Positions 31,884 to 38,314 of a stretch of 38,314 bases of DNA are shown here, piece after piece. The stretch spans positions 1-38,314 of the forward strand of contig NZ_JABEQJ010000039.1 in assembly GCF_014174255.1 (NCBI RefSeq). The letters run 5' to 3'. The position numbers and the translations under genes were made by a program. The stretch's first letter is position 1, and every line of letters starts with the position of its first letter. The notes below the pieces were generated by a model. That model searched no databases. It was not told where the DNA came from and saw only the letters and a program-made list of their open reading frames with translations. Origin of the DNA: Gluconacetobacter sacchari (GTDB taxonomy: Bacteria > Pseudomonadota > Alphaproteobacteria > Acetobacterales > Acetobacteraceae).

Positions 31884-33115
31884 TGGCTGAGTTCCTTGCC
31901 CAGGTTGCCCTCGGAGAGAGCCTGACGCCGGTTGGTCAGCTACGTTTCACGCATGCCGGGCCGCGGCAGTTTTCGACCTTCGCCTACGATGCCGCCTGGA
32001 TCGAGAACTCCCGCGCCTTCGCCATGGAGCCGGATCTGTCGCTCGAGGGAGGGCCGTTTCACCGGTCGGGCCAGTCGGGACATATGCGTGACGCTTTGCC
32101 CGGTGCTTTTGCTGACGCCGCTCCGGACAGTTGGGGGCGCAGGTTGCTGGAACGCGCCTACGGCAATGGCCTCAACGAGTTCCAGTATCTGACGCTTGCC
32201 GACGATGTCTGCCGGCAGGGCGCGATGCGGTTTCTGGACAGCGAGGGCGCGATCATTCGCGGCAAGGCGACGGACTCCGTCCCCCGCCTGGTCGATCTGG
32301 AAGCCATCACGGCGATCGCCCGAGCCTATGAGCAAGGCGAGGACATTTCGGCCGAACAGATGCAGGCGCTGGCGGGCGCGGGCGGCTCCGGTGGCGCCCG
32401 TCCCAAGGCCAATGTCAGGGATGGCGATGTACTCTGGCTGGCGAAGTTCACCTCGGTTCACGATCAGCAGCCCGTCGAGCGTGTCGAGGTCGCCACGCTT
32501 CGTCTGGCGGAAGCCTGCGGCATCCGCACGCCTGCGACGCGACTGGAACTGGCGGACACGCCGTTCCCCGTAGCGTTGATCCAGCGCTTCGATCGGCGCG
32601 GGACGAGCCGGATTCCCTACATCTCGGCGCGTACAGCTCTGGGCAAGACCGGAGCGGAGCTGGGCTCCTACACCGAGATCGTCGATTTCATGCGGGCCTC
32701 GTCATCGGACCCCATGGCGGACTTCCGCGAACTCTACCGGCGTCTGATCTTCACGATCCTCGTGTCGAACAAGGATGATCACCTGAAAAACCACGGTTTC
32801 CTCTATGTGGGGGCCGGCCAATGGCGTCTGTCACCGGTGTTCGATGTGAACCCGGCGCCGGATCGCAACCCGCATCTTGAGACGGCGATCCTTGAGGGTG
32901 GCCCTCATGATCGGTCGATCGATCTGGCGCTGGAGGCGTGCGCGTTCTTCGAGATCCCCGAGCCGGAGGCGCGGCAGGCGATCCGTGCGATGGCGCAGCG
33001 CATCTCGGACGGGTGGCGGGAAGCCTTCCGTGAGGTTGGTGTCTGGGGCGCACAGGCGCGCCACTATGAGCCGGCTTTCGCGAGTGACCAGATGCAGGCG
33101 GCGCTTACAATTTAG
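31883..33115 (+). CDS. hipA: HipA-type Ser/Thr kinase toxin
   Basis: 410 aa. The kinase signs are the glycine loop region AGAGGSGGARPKANV, the catalytic loop SNKDDHLKNHGFLY at about 294-307, and the metal-binding VFDVNPAPD shortly after. The N-terminal ~110 residues (HipA_N/Couple_HipA part) include SLEGGPFHRSG and PDSWGRRLLERAYG. HipA toxins phosphorylate glutamyl-tRNA synthetase or other aminoacyl-tRNA synthetases and cause dormancy. Domain order and length are complete. In this element it probably serves stable maintenance. Confidence 0.85.
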   Translation: MAEFLAQVALGESLTPVGQLRFTHAGPRQFSTFAYDAAWIENSRAFAMEPDLSLEGGPFHRSGQSGHMRDALPGAFADAAPDSWGRRLLERAYGNGLNEFQYLTLADDVCRQGAMRFLDSEGAIIRGKATDSVPRLVDLEAITAIARAYEQGEDISAEQMQALAGAGGSGGARPKANVRDGDVLWLAKFTSVHDQQPVERVEVATLRLAEACGIRTPATRLELADTPFPVALIQRFDRRGTSRIPYISARTALGKTGAELGSYTEIVDFMRASSSDPMADFRELYRRLIFTILVSNKDDHLKNHGFLYVGAGQWRLSPVFDVNPAPDRNPHLETAILEGGPHDRSIDLALEACAFFEIPEPEARQAIRAMAQRISDGWREAFREVGVWGAQARHYEPAFASDQMQAALTI

Positions 33116-33127
33116 GTCATATATGAC
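33116..33127. promoter_or_regulatory. Second HipB-type palindrome after hipA
   Basis: GTCATATATGAC begins on the first base after the hipA stop codon; GATATGACC at 33152-33160 looks like a further half site. It is close to the 3' end of the replication gene, so it is not an obvious promoter. It could be a second HipB site that loops the operon, or a relic of how the cassette inserted. Confidence 0.6.
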
Positions 33128-33182
33128 AAATTGAGTGACTTTTCCTCCCAGATATGACCGATACGTCGCAAGCGGTGTGGGC

Positions 33183-34277
33183 TTAATCGTTTGAATCCCG
33201 CTGTCCGGCCCAGGCGCGAAATTCTCCGCGTAGCGCCTTCTGCACGATCCCGAACAGATACCCGGCAGGATTGCGGATCGGCGTGCTGTCGCAGCGGGCG
33301 TCCCATTCGTCGAGGATGGGCTGATGCAGCGCGCTGTCGATCGCCTGCAAGGCCGCCAGGACGCCGGCCTGTTGCTCAGGGGTGAGCGTCATGAAGCGTT
33401 CCGGCGGTGTCAGCGCACCGCGCGCGCGATGTACAGGCCGTACAGTATGTATTTTTTTATTGTCTTCTTTACGTACAGTACGGTCCGTCTTCGGATTCCG
33501 AAGAGAGCCGTTTTCCGCGGAGTCTGGACCGACTTCGGAATCCGAAGAAGGGCGCCGCCGATTCCGAAGACGGTGCGCTCGACCCTCTTCGGAATCAGGA
33601 TTACCCACAGCCTGTGGATAACTTGCGGAGAGCAGTCCATCCTGTGCCGACAGCCGTTGCGCGATCGTGCGCAGACGCGTGGGCAGGATCTGATGCCTCA
33701 GAGCGTCGTCTTCGGTGATTTCCTTCAGCACCAGCATGCCGATCCGTTGCAGCGACACGCTGGCGTGCGTGAGCGCCCGGCCGACCAGATCCAAATAGTC
33801 CATGTCGAGCTGAATCCCCTCGTAAGGGGTGAGAGGTTCGTCGTGCAGGACATAGAGATTGCCGAGGACGCGACCGGACACCGGATCGCGGCGGCGGCGC
33901 GCCAGGCTGATCCAGCGGGTCAGGCGCATGGCCGTCAGGGCACGGGCGACAGTTTCGTGGGAGGCGCGCCCGGCGCCAGGCATGGAGGCGAGAAAGGGAG
34001 CAAGCTCGTCGTAGCTCGGAAACGCCGTGACGCCATCGTCATTGAGCAGCAGGCGGAAAACCTGCCAGGCATTGCGTTCCAGCGGCGTCAGGCGGCGGTC
34101 AAGAATAAGACCGCGCGGCACGGCGTCATGGCGGTTGCCCGAGAAGAGGAGGCCGTCAGTGCGCGCGGTGGCAGGCCGGGCTGTGTCGTGTGCTCGCTCG
34201 GCCTGCATGCGGTGCAGGGCGTCGTCGAACAGGGCGCCCAGCATTGCGGGACCGCGTGGCGGTCGTGAACGGGTCAT
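33183..34277 (-). CDS. STY4528-family ICE replication protein
   Basis: 364 aa starting two bases after the DUF2857 stop. The N-terminal half (RRLTPLERNAWQVFRLLLND, then GRASHETVARALTAMRLTRW) is a winged-helix region as in replication initiators. The centre (DMDYLDLVGRALTHASVSLQ) is conserved in STY4528 proteins. Residues about 215-285 are a low-complexity, charged linker whose DNA carries the repeat array listed as a candidate origin. The C-terminal part (NPAGYLFGIVQKALRGEFRA) is conserved and has a diverged partial copy left of hipBA. Family members lie next to DUF2857 and ParB in PFGI-1-type ICEs. Role in initiating element replication is the family's accepted label, not shown here. Confidence 0.75.
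   Translation of the reverse strand: MTRSRPPRGPAMLGALFDDALHRMQAERAHDTARPATARTDGLLFSGNRHDAVPRGLILDRRLTPLERNAWQVFRLLLNDDGVTAFPSYDELAPFLASMPGAGRASHETVARALTAMRLTRWISLARRRRDPVSGRVLGNLYVLHDEPLTPYEGIQLDMDYLDLVGRALTHASVSLQRIGMLVLKEITEDDALRHQILPTRLRTIAQRLSAQDGLLSASYPQAVGNPDSEEGRAHRLRNRRRPSSDSEVGPDSAENGSLRNPKTDRTVRKEDNKKIHTVRPVHRARGALTPPERFMTLTPEQQAGVLAALQAIDSALHQPILDEWDARCDSTPIRNPAGYLFGIVQKALRGEFRAWAGQRDSND
33431..33621. other. Candidate replication origin inside the STY4528-type gene
   Basis: In order: CGTACAGTA (33439-33447), an AT-rich tract ATTTTTTTATTG (33451-33462) with flanks, CGTACAGTA again (33472-33480); palindromes CTTCGGATTCCGAAG (33489-33503) and CTTCGGAATCCGAAG (33533-33547); half sites ATTCCGAAG (33561-33569) and CTTCGGAAT (33587-33595); then two DnaA-type boxes facing each other, TTACCCACA (33601-33609) and TGTGGATAA (33613-33621, a perfect consensus in reverse). 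The palindromes are read in different frames (SDSE versus LRNP), so the repeat is kept at DNA level. Phage lambda's origin is likewise embedded in the linker of its initiator gene O. Function inferred. Confidence 0.6.
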
Positions 34278-34279
34278 GG

Positions 34280-34840
34280 TTAGATCTGGCCTTCATCGAT
34301 CCATCCACGAATGGCGCTCCAGACGACGGATAATGGCAGGCCGGTGCTTTCGGCGAGGTCGGCGGCCAGCGCGAACATCGCCGTCTCGTCCTGCAGCGGG
34401 ATGTCGCGCGCCTTCACGGCGGCACTCCAGGTTTCCCATAATGTCGCGTCCTGCTCTTCGGTCAGGACGGGATGGCGGCCCTTACGCTTCGGCAATCCGA
34501 TGACGGCGCGTCGCAGCGCGATTTCCTGATGCGTCAGCCCGTAGAAGCGGGTGATCAGTTCAGTGCTGGCGCCAAGGCGGAGCAGTCGGTCGATCTCCTC
34601 GACCTCCCGGGCGACGTTGTCCACCTGCTGCAGCAGACGTCGCAGTTCCTCGCGGTTGATCGTCACCGCGCACCAGCATATCGCGGCGTTGGCGAGAATG
34701 CTGGCCATCGCCGGGTTCTTCAGGGCGTCCAGATCCTGGGCATCGAACCCCATCGAGCGCGCCCGCCGCAACTGGCCGTTGCGTAGATCGTGCAATGCCT
34801 GGGCGATCACCGCCTGATTGAGGGGATGGGGACCGGACAT
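34280..34840 (-). CDS. DUF2857 family ICE protein (186 aa)
   Basis: MSGPHPLNQAVIAQALHDLR, then RSMGFDAQDLDALKNPAMAS and TRFYGLTHQEIALRRAVIGL, are typical of DUF2857, which sits between ParB and the STY4528-type gene in PFGI-1/SPI-7-type elements. The latter segment has a helix-turn-helix look, so a DNA-binding role is plausible. AGGGA lies before the ATG at 34840, 12 bases after the parB stop. Confidence 0.75.
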   Translation of the reverse strand: MSGPHPLNQAVIAQALHDLRNGQLRRARSMGFDAQDLDALKNPAMASILANAAICWCAVTINREELRRLLQQVDNVAREVEEIDRLLRLGASTELITRFYGLTHQEIALRRAVIGLPKRKGRHPVLTEEQDATLWETWSAAVKARDIPLQDETAMFALAADLAESTGLPLSVVWSAIRGWIDEGQI

Positions 34841-34852
34841 CGCAGCCTGTCC

Positions 34853-36517
34853 CTACAATCCGGGCATGGCGGCGTCGCCCGAATTCGGTTGCGCGTCGAT
34901 GTCCATCAGGCGGCGTCCCAGCCGGATCAGGCGGAAGAGCTTGACCAGTCCGGCGTCGCTCAGCCGCAAGAAGCTTTCTTCGGGCGTGTCCGAGCCGATC
35001 AGGAGGGAGCGGAGATCGCCGGGCAGGCCCGCCGGACCCGACGGTGAAACCGGCGAACCGCTCAGCATCCGCAACAGAGCCAGCACAATCTGCGCCATGG
35101 CCGGTGCATCGTCGGACGCTACCATTTGTGGGGCGAACGGGCACGCGAAACCGAGGCCCGTGTCGTCTTCGGTTACGCTGTCGTCATCGAGACCCGCTTC
35201 ATGCGCGATTTCACGGGCGAACTGCGCGATATGCAGACGAAGATGCTCCGGCGTGTCCAGTTCGGGTTCGATGTGCCAGACGTCTGAAATCGGATAGAGG
35301 CCACCGGCACGAACGGGAATGGCGTGCAGGACTGCGTCTCCGAAATCATGGAGGGCTTCACCCGTGTGTCCGGCAACCAGACGCTGAATGGCGTCGAGCC
35401 GATCACTGCCCGGCACGGTCGAGACCACATGGGCCTCAATCCGTGCGACTGGCGTGGCATCGATGGGCGTGTCGTCCACGATGTACGTCGGTGGAGGCTC
35501 CGCTGCATGCATGACGTCGGCGCGCTCGGCAGGGGGCGGCTGCGAAGGTACTTTCGACTGGACCGACTGTTGTTCCGACGGCGCGGATGCCGGTGGCTGG
35601 GAAGGCGTCGGCGCTTCGGCCGCGAGCGCCTGCCAGCGCCGGTCGGAATCGACGATCTCAAGGGCGAGCGTGTCGTAATTCTCGCCCAACAGATCCGCCA
35701 TCTGACCCACCAGCTCGTCCTGCACGTGCTGCGTCGAGAACTGGCCGGGGTCCGCGTCGAAGCCTGCAAGCACGTCCTGGAACAGGGTTGGAAAATCGGC
35801 GTTGTCGGGGGTGGTCGTCGTTCGGCTCTCCCATGTCCGGGCGGCGGACCGGCGCAAGGCGGTCAGTTGCTCGATCTGGTGGCGACCCAGCCCGGCATAG
35901 AGGACGTTTGGAATAGCGGGCAGAAGGTACTGGATCGCCTCCTGCATGCGGCTGATATGCGGTTGCGGAACAGGATAGCCATCGGCCCGGAGACGCCGCG
36001 CGAGATCCGATTGCGTCAGTGTCTTGCCCGTCTCCGTTTCATACAATTCGCGCGCCTTGGCGACGCCGAGCGCCCGTTCGATGAAGGTCAGGCCACCATG
36101 CAGCTCGTTTTCCGCGAGGTGGCCGGTCAGGGCGAGGATCTCCCCGCGCTGGGGCCAGGGCCGGAAGAGGCAGGAAATTCGGTAGAATCGCTCGTCGCGA
36201 GTCTCGGCCCACAGGTCGCGGAGAATGGCGAGGCGCGTATTTCCGCCATTGCGGATGATGTAATGGTCGGTGCCTGGCCGACGGGTGATCGGTGGCGGCG
36301 CATCGAGGCCGCGCTCGCGAATGGAAGCCTTGATGTCGTCGTAGAGCGGATTGCGGGTGATGCGCGGGTCGAGTTCATAGGACCGAAGCTGGTCGAGCGT
36401 CACCACCATCGGGGTATCCGCCACGGGGTCGCTCAGGCGCTCGGCGGCTTGCCCGGTATGATGGAAGCCGTCGTTCACCAGGCGCGCGGCCATATCCTGG
36501 GGGGAGAGATCAGCCAT
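34853..36517 (-). CDS. parB: ICE-type ParB family protein (PFGI-1 class)
   Basis: 554 aa from the ATG at 36517, overlapping the HicA-like gene by eight bases. A ParB N-terminal nuclease-like fold spans about 35-105 (VVTLDQLRSYELDPRITRNP, HYIIRNGGNTRLAILRDLWA). A HTH region (LTQSDLARRLRADGYPVPQP) follows at about 150-185. The C-terminal half is long, variable and Pro/Ser/Ala-rich in the middle. Its size and its place beside DUF2857 match the PFGI-1-class ParB (TIGR03764) rather than chromosomal ParB. It should act with ParA in segregation of the excised element. No matching parS is identified; the TATACCC modules are one candidate. Confidence 0.82.
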   Translation of the reverse strand: MADLSPQDMAARLVNDGFHHTGQAAERLSDPVADTPMVVTLDQLRSYELDPRITRNPLYDDIKASIRERGLDAPPPITRRPGTDHYIIRNGGNTRLAILRDLWAETRDERFYRISCLFRPWPQRGEILALTGHLAENELHGGLTFIERALGVAKARELYETETGKTLTQSDLARRLRADGYPVPQPHISRMQEAIQYLLPAIPNVLYAGLGRHQIEQLTALRRSAARTWESRTTTTPDNADFPTLFQDVLAGFDADPGQFSTQHVQDELVGQMADLLGENYDTLALEIVDSDRRWQALAAEAPTPSQPPASAPSEQQSVQSKVPSQPPPAERADVMHAAEPPPTYIVDDTPIDATPVARIEAHVVSTVPGSDRLDAIQRLVAGHTGEALHDFGDAVLHAIPVRAGGLYPISDVWHIEPELDTPEHLRLHIAQFAREIAHEAGLDDDSVTEDDTGLGFACPFAPQMVASDDAPAMAQIVLALLRMLSGSPVSPSGPAGLPGDLRSLLIGSDTPEESFLRLSDAGLVKLFRLIRLGRRLMDIDAQPNSGDAAMPGL

Positions 36518-36761
36518 GACCGCGTGCTCCCTTCCGATCGGCGGTGGCATGGCGTTGCACGCGGCGCAGCATCGCACGCGCGTTCCGGCCGGCACGATGA
36601 TCGCTGGCGGTCGTGCTGGTGTAGATCGGGGGCAGCCCCTCCTTGACGAATTTCAGGTGTCCCCCGGCCGTGCGATGGACGCTCCAGCCCGCGCTCAGCG
36701 CGTATTCGATCAGAGGCAGCAGCCGTTTATGGCCTCGGGCGAGTTCACGCGCGTTCGACAT
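36510..36761 (-). CDS. HicA-like small RNA-binding-fold protein
   Basis: 83 aa, ATG at 36761 lying inside the 3' end of parA; its own end overlaps parB. GWSVHRTAGGHLKFVKEGLP and then YTSTTASDHRAGRNARAMLR mirror the dsRBD-like HicA toxin fold with its 'GSHxxF' histidine (here GGHLKF). No HicB antitoxin follows; instead it is wedged between parA and parB, so it is probably a conserved part of the partition operon, not a free toxin. Confidence 0.65.
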   Translation of the reverse strand: MSNARELARGHKRLLPLIEYALSAGWSVHRTAGGHLKFVKEGLPPIYTSTTASDHRAGRNARAMLRRVQRHATADRKGARGHG

Positions 36762-37614
36762 TGACGCTCCCCCCTCGTATCTTGCCGTTGACCTGGGCGA
36801 AGCGGTCCCGCCATTGCGGGCACAGCTCCGTTGCGACATCGCGCATGGCCTCCAGCGCGGAAGGGGCAAGCCGCCCGGACGGCCGCCGGTGTTCGACCCG
36901 GTGCGCCGGCAAGCCCTGCGTGGCCGCACGGGCGATGGATTCGATGGAAGGCATCTGGGCCTCCATCAGATGGATCGCGGCTTCGGGATCGTCAGGGAAA
37001 ATGAGCCGTAATCCATCTCCGACGAGACGGGCCGTGGAGGAGATCGCGGGCACGCGGTTGATCAGGAGATGCAGCGGCGGCGGTTCGATCCCGAGACGGC
37101 GAAACGGAGCCAGGTCGGAGACCAGTTGCAGCGTGCCGCGGCGCAACTCGCGCGCCGCGAGGATTTCCGGCGTCACCGGGGACATCGCCAGATCGGAAGC
37201 CAGCAGCGCCATTTCCAGCACGACGCTGCGTGCGCCCTGGGTGTCGATCAGCAGCAGGTCATAATGCGGCCGAAAAATCGGGAGCAGGTTGCGCAATCTC
37301 AGGCGACCGTCGGGCGCATGCAGCAGCAGCGTGCCCAGCTGGTGCTGCGGATCGTTGGAGAGGATCACGTCAAGGCGCGAAATCACCGTGTGGGAAACGA
37401 GCGTTGCCAGATCGGACTCGTTGTGGGCCAGCAGTTCATACACACCAGCTGGCGCGCGGTGATCGAGCGCATAGTAAGACGAGAGAGTGGGCTGTGCGTC
37501 GAGGTCGAGCAACAGAACGCGCAGGCCGGCATCGGCGGCGAAACCGCCGAGATTGGCCGCCATGGTTGTCTTGCCCACGCCACCTTTGGTCGATACGATG
37601 CAGATACTGTACAT
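36745..37614 (-). CDS. parA: ParA-type partition ATPase
   Basis: 289 aa, AGGAG before the ATG at 37614. Deviant Walker A KGGVGKTTMAANLGGF (residues 10-17 core), the A' motif RVLLLDLDAQPTLSSYY, and Walker B DLLLIDTQGARS are all present. ParA proteins of this class move ParB-bound DNA along the nucleoid. First gene of the leftward partition-replication operon parA, hicA-like, parB, DUF2857, STY4528-type. Overlaps the HicA-like gene by 17 bases. Confidence 0.88.
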   Translation of the reverse strand: MYSICIVSTKGGVGKTTMAANLGGFAADAGLRVLLLDLDAQPTLSSYYALDHRAPAGVYELLAHNESDLATLVSHTVISRLDVILSNDPQHQLGTLLLHAPDGRLRLRNLLPIFRPHYDLLLIDTQGARSVVLEMALLASDLAMSPVTPEILAARELRRGTLQLVSDLAPFRRLGIEPPPLHLLINRVPAISSTARLVGDGLRLIFPDDPEAAIHLMEAQMPSIESIARAATQGLPAHRVEHRRPSGRLAPSALEAMRDVATELCPQWRDRFAQVNGKIRGGSVNVERA

Positions 37615-37647
37615 GACATGCTCCTGATGAAGACGGGGGGAGCAGGG

Positions 37648-37902
37648 TCAGGATCGTTCCTTGAGGCGTGCGACGATCCAGCGATCGATTTCATCCGAGT
37701 CCCAGCCGACGGCACGGATGCCGATGCGGATGGGCCTGGGGAAGGTGCCGGCCTTCATGAGCTTGTAGATATGCGCTCGCTTGAAACCGGTTTTGATTTC
37801 GACCTCCGATCGCCTCAGAACACGGCGTTCGGGCGAAGACGTTCCTTCTCGCACGTTACGATCCTTCCCTGACGCTCTATGGAACTTCCGTATGCTCTTC
37901 AT
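37648..37902 (-). CDS. alpA: AlpA-family excisionase/regulator
   Basis: 84 aa. LRRSEVEIKTGFKRAHIYKL, then MKAGTFPRPIRIGIRAVGWD and SDEIDRWIVARL, form the MerR-like winged helix of AlpA regulators, which control integrase expression or excision in ICEs and phages. The first ~25 residues are basic and less conserved, so translation could start later. It lies 33 bases before parA on the same strand. Usual order places the integrase further right, outside the window. Confidence 0.82.
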   Translation of the reverse strand: MKSIRKFHRASGKDRNVREGTSSPERRVLRRSEVEIKTGFKRAHIYKLMKAGTFPRPIRIGIRAVGWDSDEIDRWIVARLKERS

Positions 37903-37938
37903 CAGGCGGCAGCGCCGGCTGCCGCATTTGTCAAAGCG

Positions 37939-37958
37939 AATAGGGCGCGGACCCTATT
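37939..37958. promoter_or_regulatory. Inverted repeat upstream of alpA
   Basis: AATAGGG-cgcgga-CCCTATT, 7-bp arms, about 37 bases before the alpA start. Symmetry and place fit an operator for AlpA or another regulator; it could equally be a short hairpin. Confidence 0.5.
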
Positions 37959-38199
37959 GGTTAGCGGCCCGCGCAGACCCAGAGGAAGGTGAGATGCGGG
38001 CCAGAATGACTATGGTCCGCAGAGACCTCCAATAAAGTGGTAATTCGATCGGGCGGTCGTGATTTGGTGAATGGGCGAAGAGAAAAAATAAAAAATAGCA
38101 GTTCGGTCTGGCTGATTTCCGCATCTCGAACCTGGCCGCTCCAAGGAATGTCTAATACTTTTGGTGCTGAATTTTGCAAAATTGATACGGAATTGTTTC
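37959..38199. other. Intergenic region right of alpA
   Basis: No gene I can support. It is more AT-rich than its surroundings, with an A-rich run near 38,083-38,098, and probably contains divergent promoters for alpA and the frame that begins at 38,200. No tRNA or att-type repeat is seen. Confidence 0.35.
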
Positions 38200-38314
38200 A
38201 TGTCTAGCCCGGAAATCTCACACGGGAAGGTGCATCGGGCTCTGAAATCGGCGAAAGTTCTTGTTGGAAAAGCAAAATCCGCGAGCGAGGCCAGAGACCC
38301 GATGCAGACAGAGT
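38200..38314 (+). CDS. Possible start of an unidentified gene (partial)
   Basis: An ATG at 38200 opens a frame that stays open for 38 codons to the window edge: MSSPEISHGKVHRALKSAKV, then LVGKAKSASEARDPMQTE. The sequence is basic and helix-prone; the ribosome site (ACGGAAT) is weak. It is divergent from alpA. No family recognised; a longer sequence is required to judge it. Confidence 0.35.
   Translation, partial: MSSPEISHGKVHRALKSAKVLVGKAKSASEARDPMQTE

Noticed and set aside
35324-36646. 440-codon plus-strand frame
   Set aside because: Antisense to parB; no ribosome site or family resemblance.
1-38314. CRISPR array, tRNA or rRNA genes
   Set aside because: No regularly spaced direct repeats, no tRNA cloverleaf or CCA-end pattern and no rRNA-like stretch were seen by eye; a covariance search was not possible.

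Overview
The window reads as GC-rich alphaproteobacterial DNA. An acetic-acid-bacterium (Acetobacteraceae) host is my guess, from the style of the transposase fragments and proteins, and is not proven. It has two parts joined by insertion-sequence debris.

Left part (about 1-10,580): a compact plus-strand operon that looks biosynthetic. It starts with a 69-aa peptide ending in two cysteines, followed by a perfect 10-bp stem-loop. Next come a PA/M28-type zinc peptidase, a FemAB/GNAT-fold transferase, a PP-loop ATPase with an unusual N-terminal extension, an ATP-grasp ligase, a large FAD/NAD(P)-binding protein, an alkaline-phosphatase-superfamily hydrolase and a HisC/CobD-like PLP enzyme. A convergent MFS transporter follows. 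Several junctions are ATGA or longer overlaps. None of the usual RiPP enzymes (LanM, LanB, YcaO, radical SAM) is present. I infer a pathway in which a small peptide is substrate or scaffold for amide-forming and oxidative chemistry, followed by proteolytic release and export. I do not recognise it as a described pathway.

Junction (10,580-11,850): the 3' end of an IS3-type transposase fused to a frameshifted IS110-type transposase, then a tiny ORF.

Right part (about 11,900-38,000): the replication, partition and maintenance half of an integrating conjugative element of the PFGI-1/SPI-7 type, almost all on the minus strand. Read from right to left it holds AlpA, ParA, a HicA-like protein, an ICE-type ParB, DUF2857, an STY4528-type replication protein, the TIGR03761-DUF3158-methyltransferase-SSB block (ATGA-coupled), topoisomerase III, a cytosine methyltransferase, several small conserved or unknown proteins, DUF3085, the STY4534-type protein (DUF3577), DUF3275, DUF6927, a DUF6094 methyltransferase and a large SNF2-like helicase. 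Two plus-strand toxin-antitoxin cassettes (vapBC, hipBA) interrupt it. No type IV secretion genes, integrase or att sites lie inside the window.

The non-coding signals are notable. (1) A probable replication origin lies inside the STY4528-type gene: an AT-rich tract between 9-bp repeats, CTTCGGAATCCGAAG palindromes, and an inverted pair of DnaA boxes. (2) Two copies of a multi-stem leader element share one conserved stem and have flanking stems that differ in sequence but keep their pairing, upstream of two ICE genes. (3) Terminator-like or other strong hairpins stand just before the Shine-Dalgarno of many ICE genes. (4) Three TATACCC-N-GGGTATA modules with fixed internal spacing lie ahead of the TIGR03761 operon. 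(5) hipBA is bracketed by TCATATATGA palindromes and by a diverged copy of the replication gene's 3' end.
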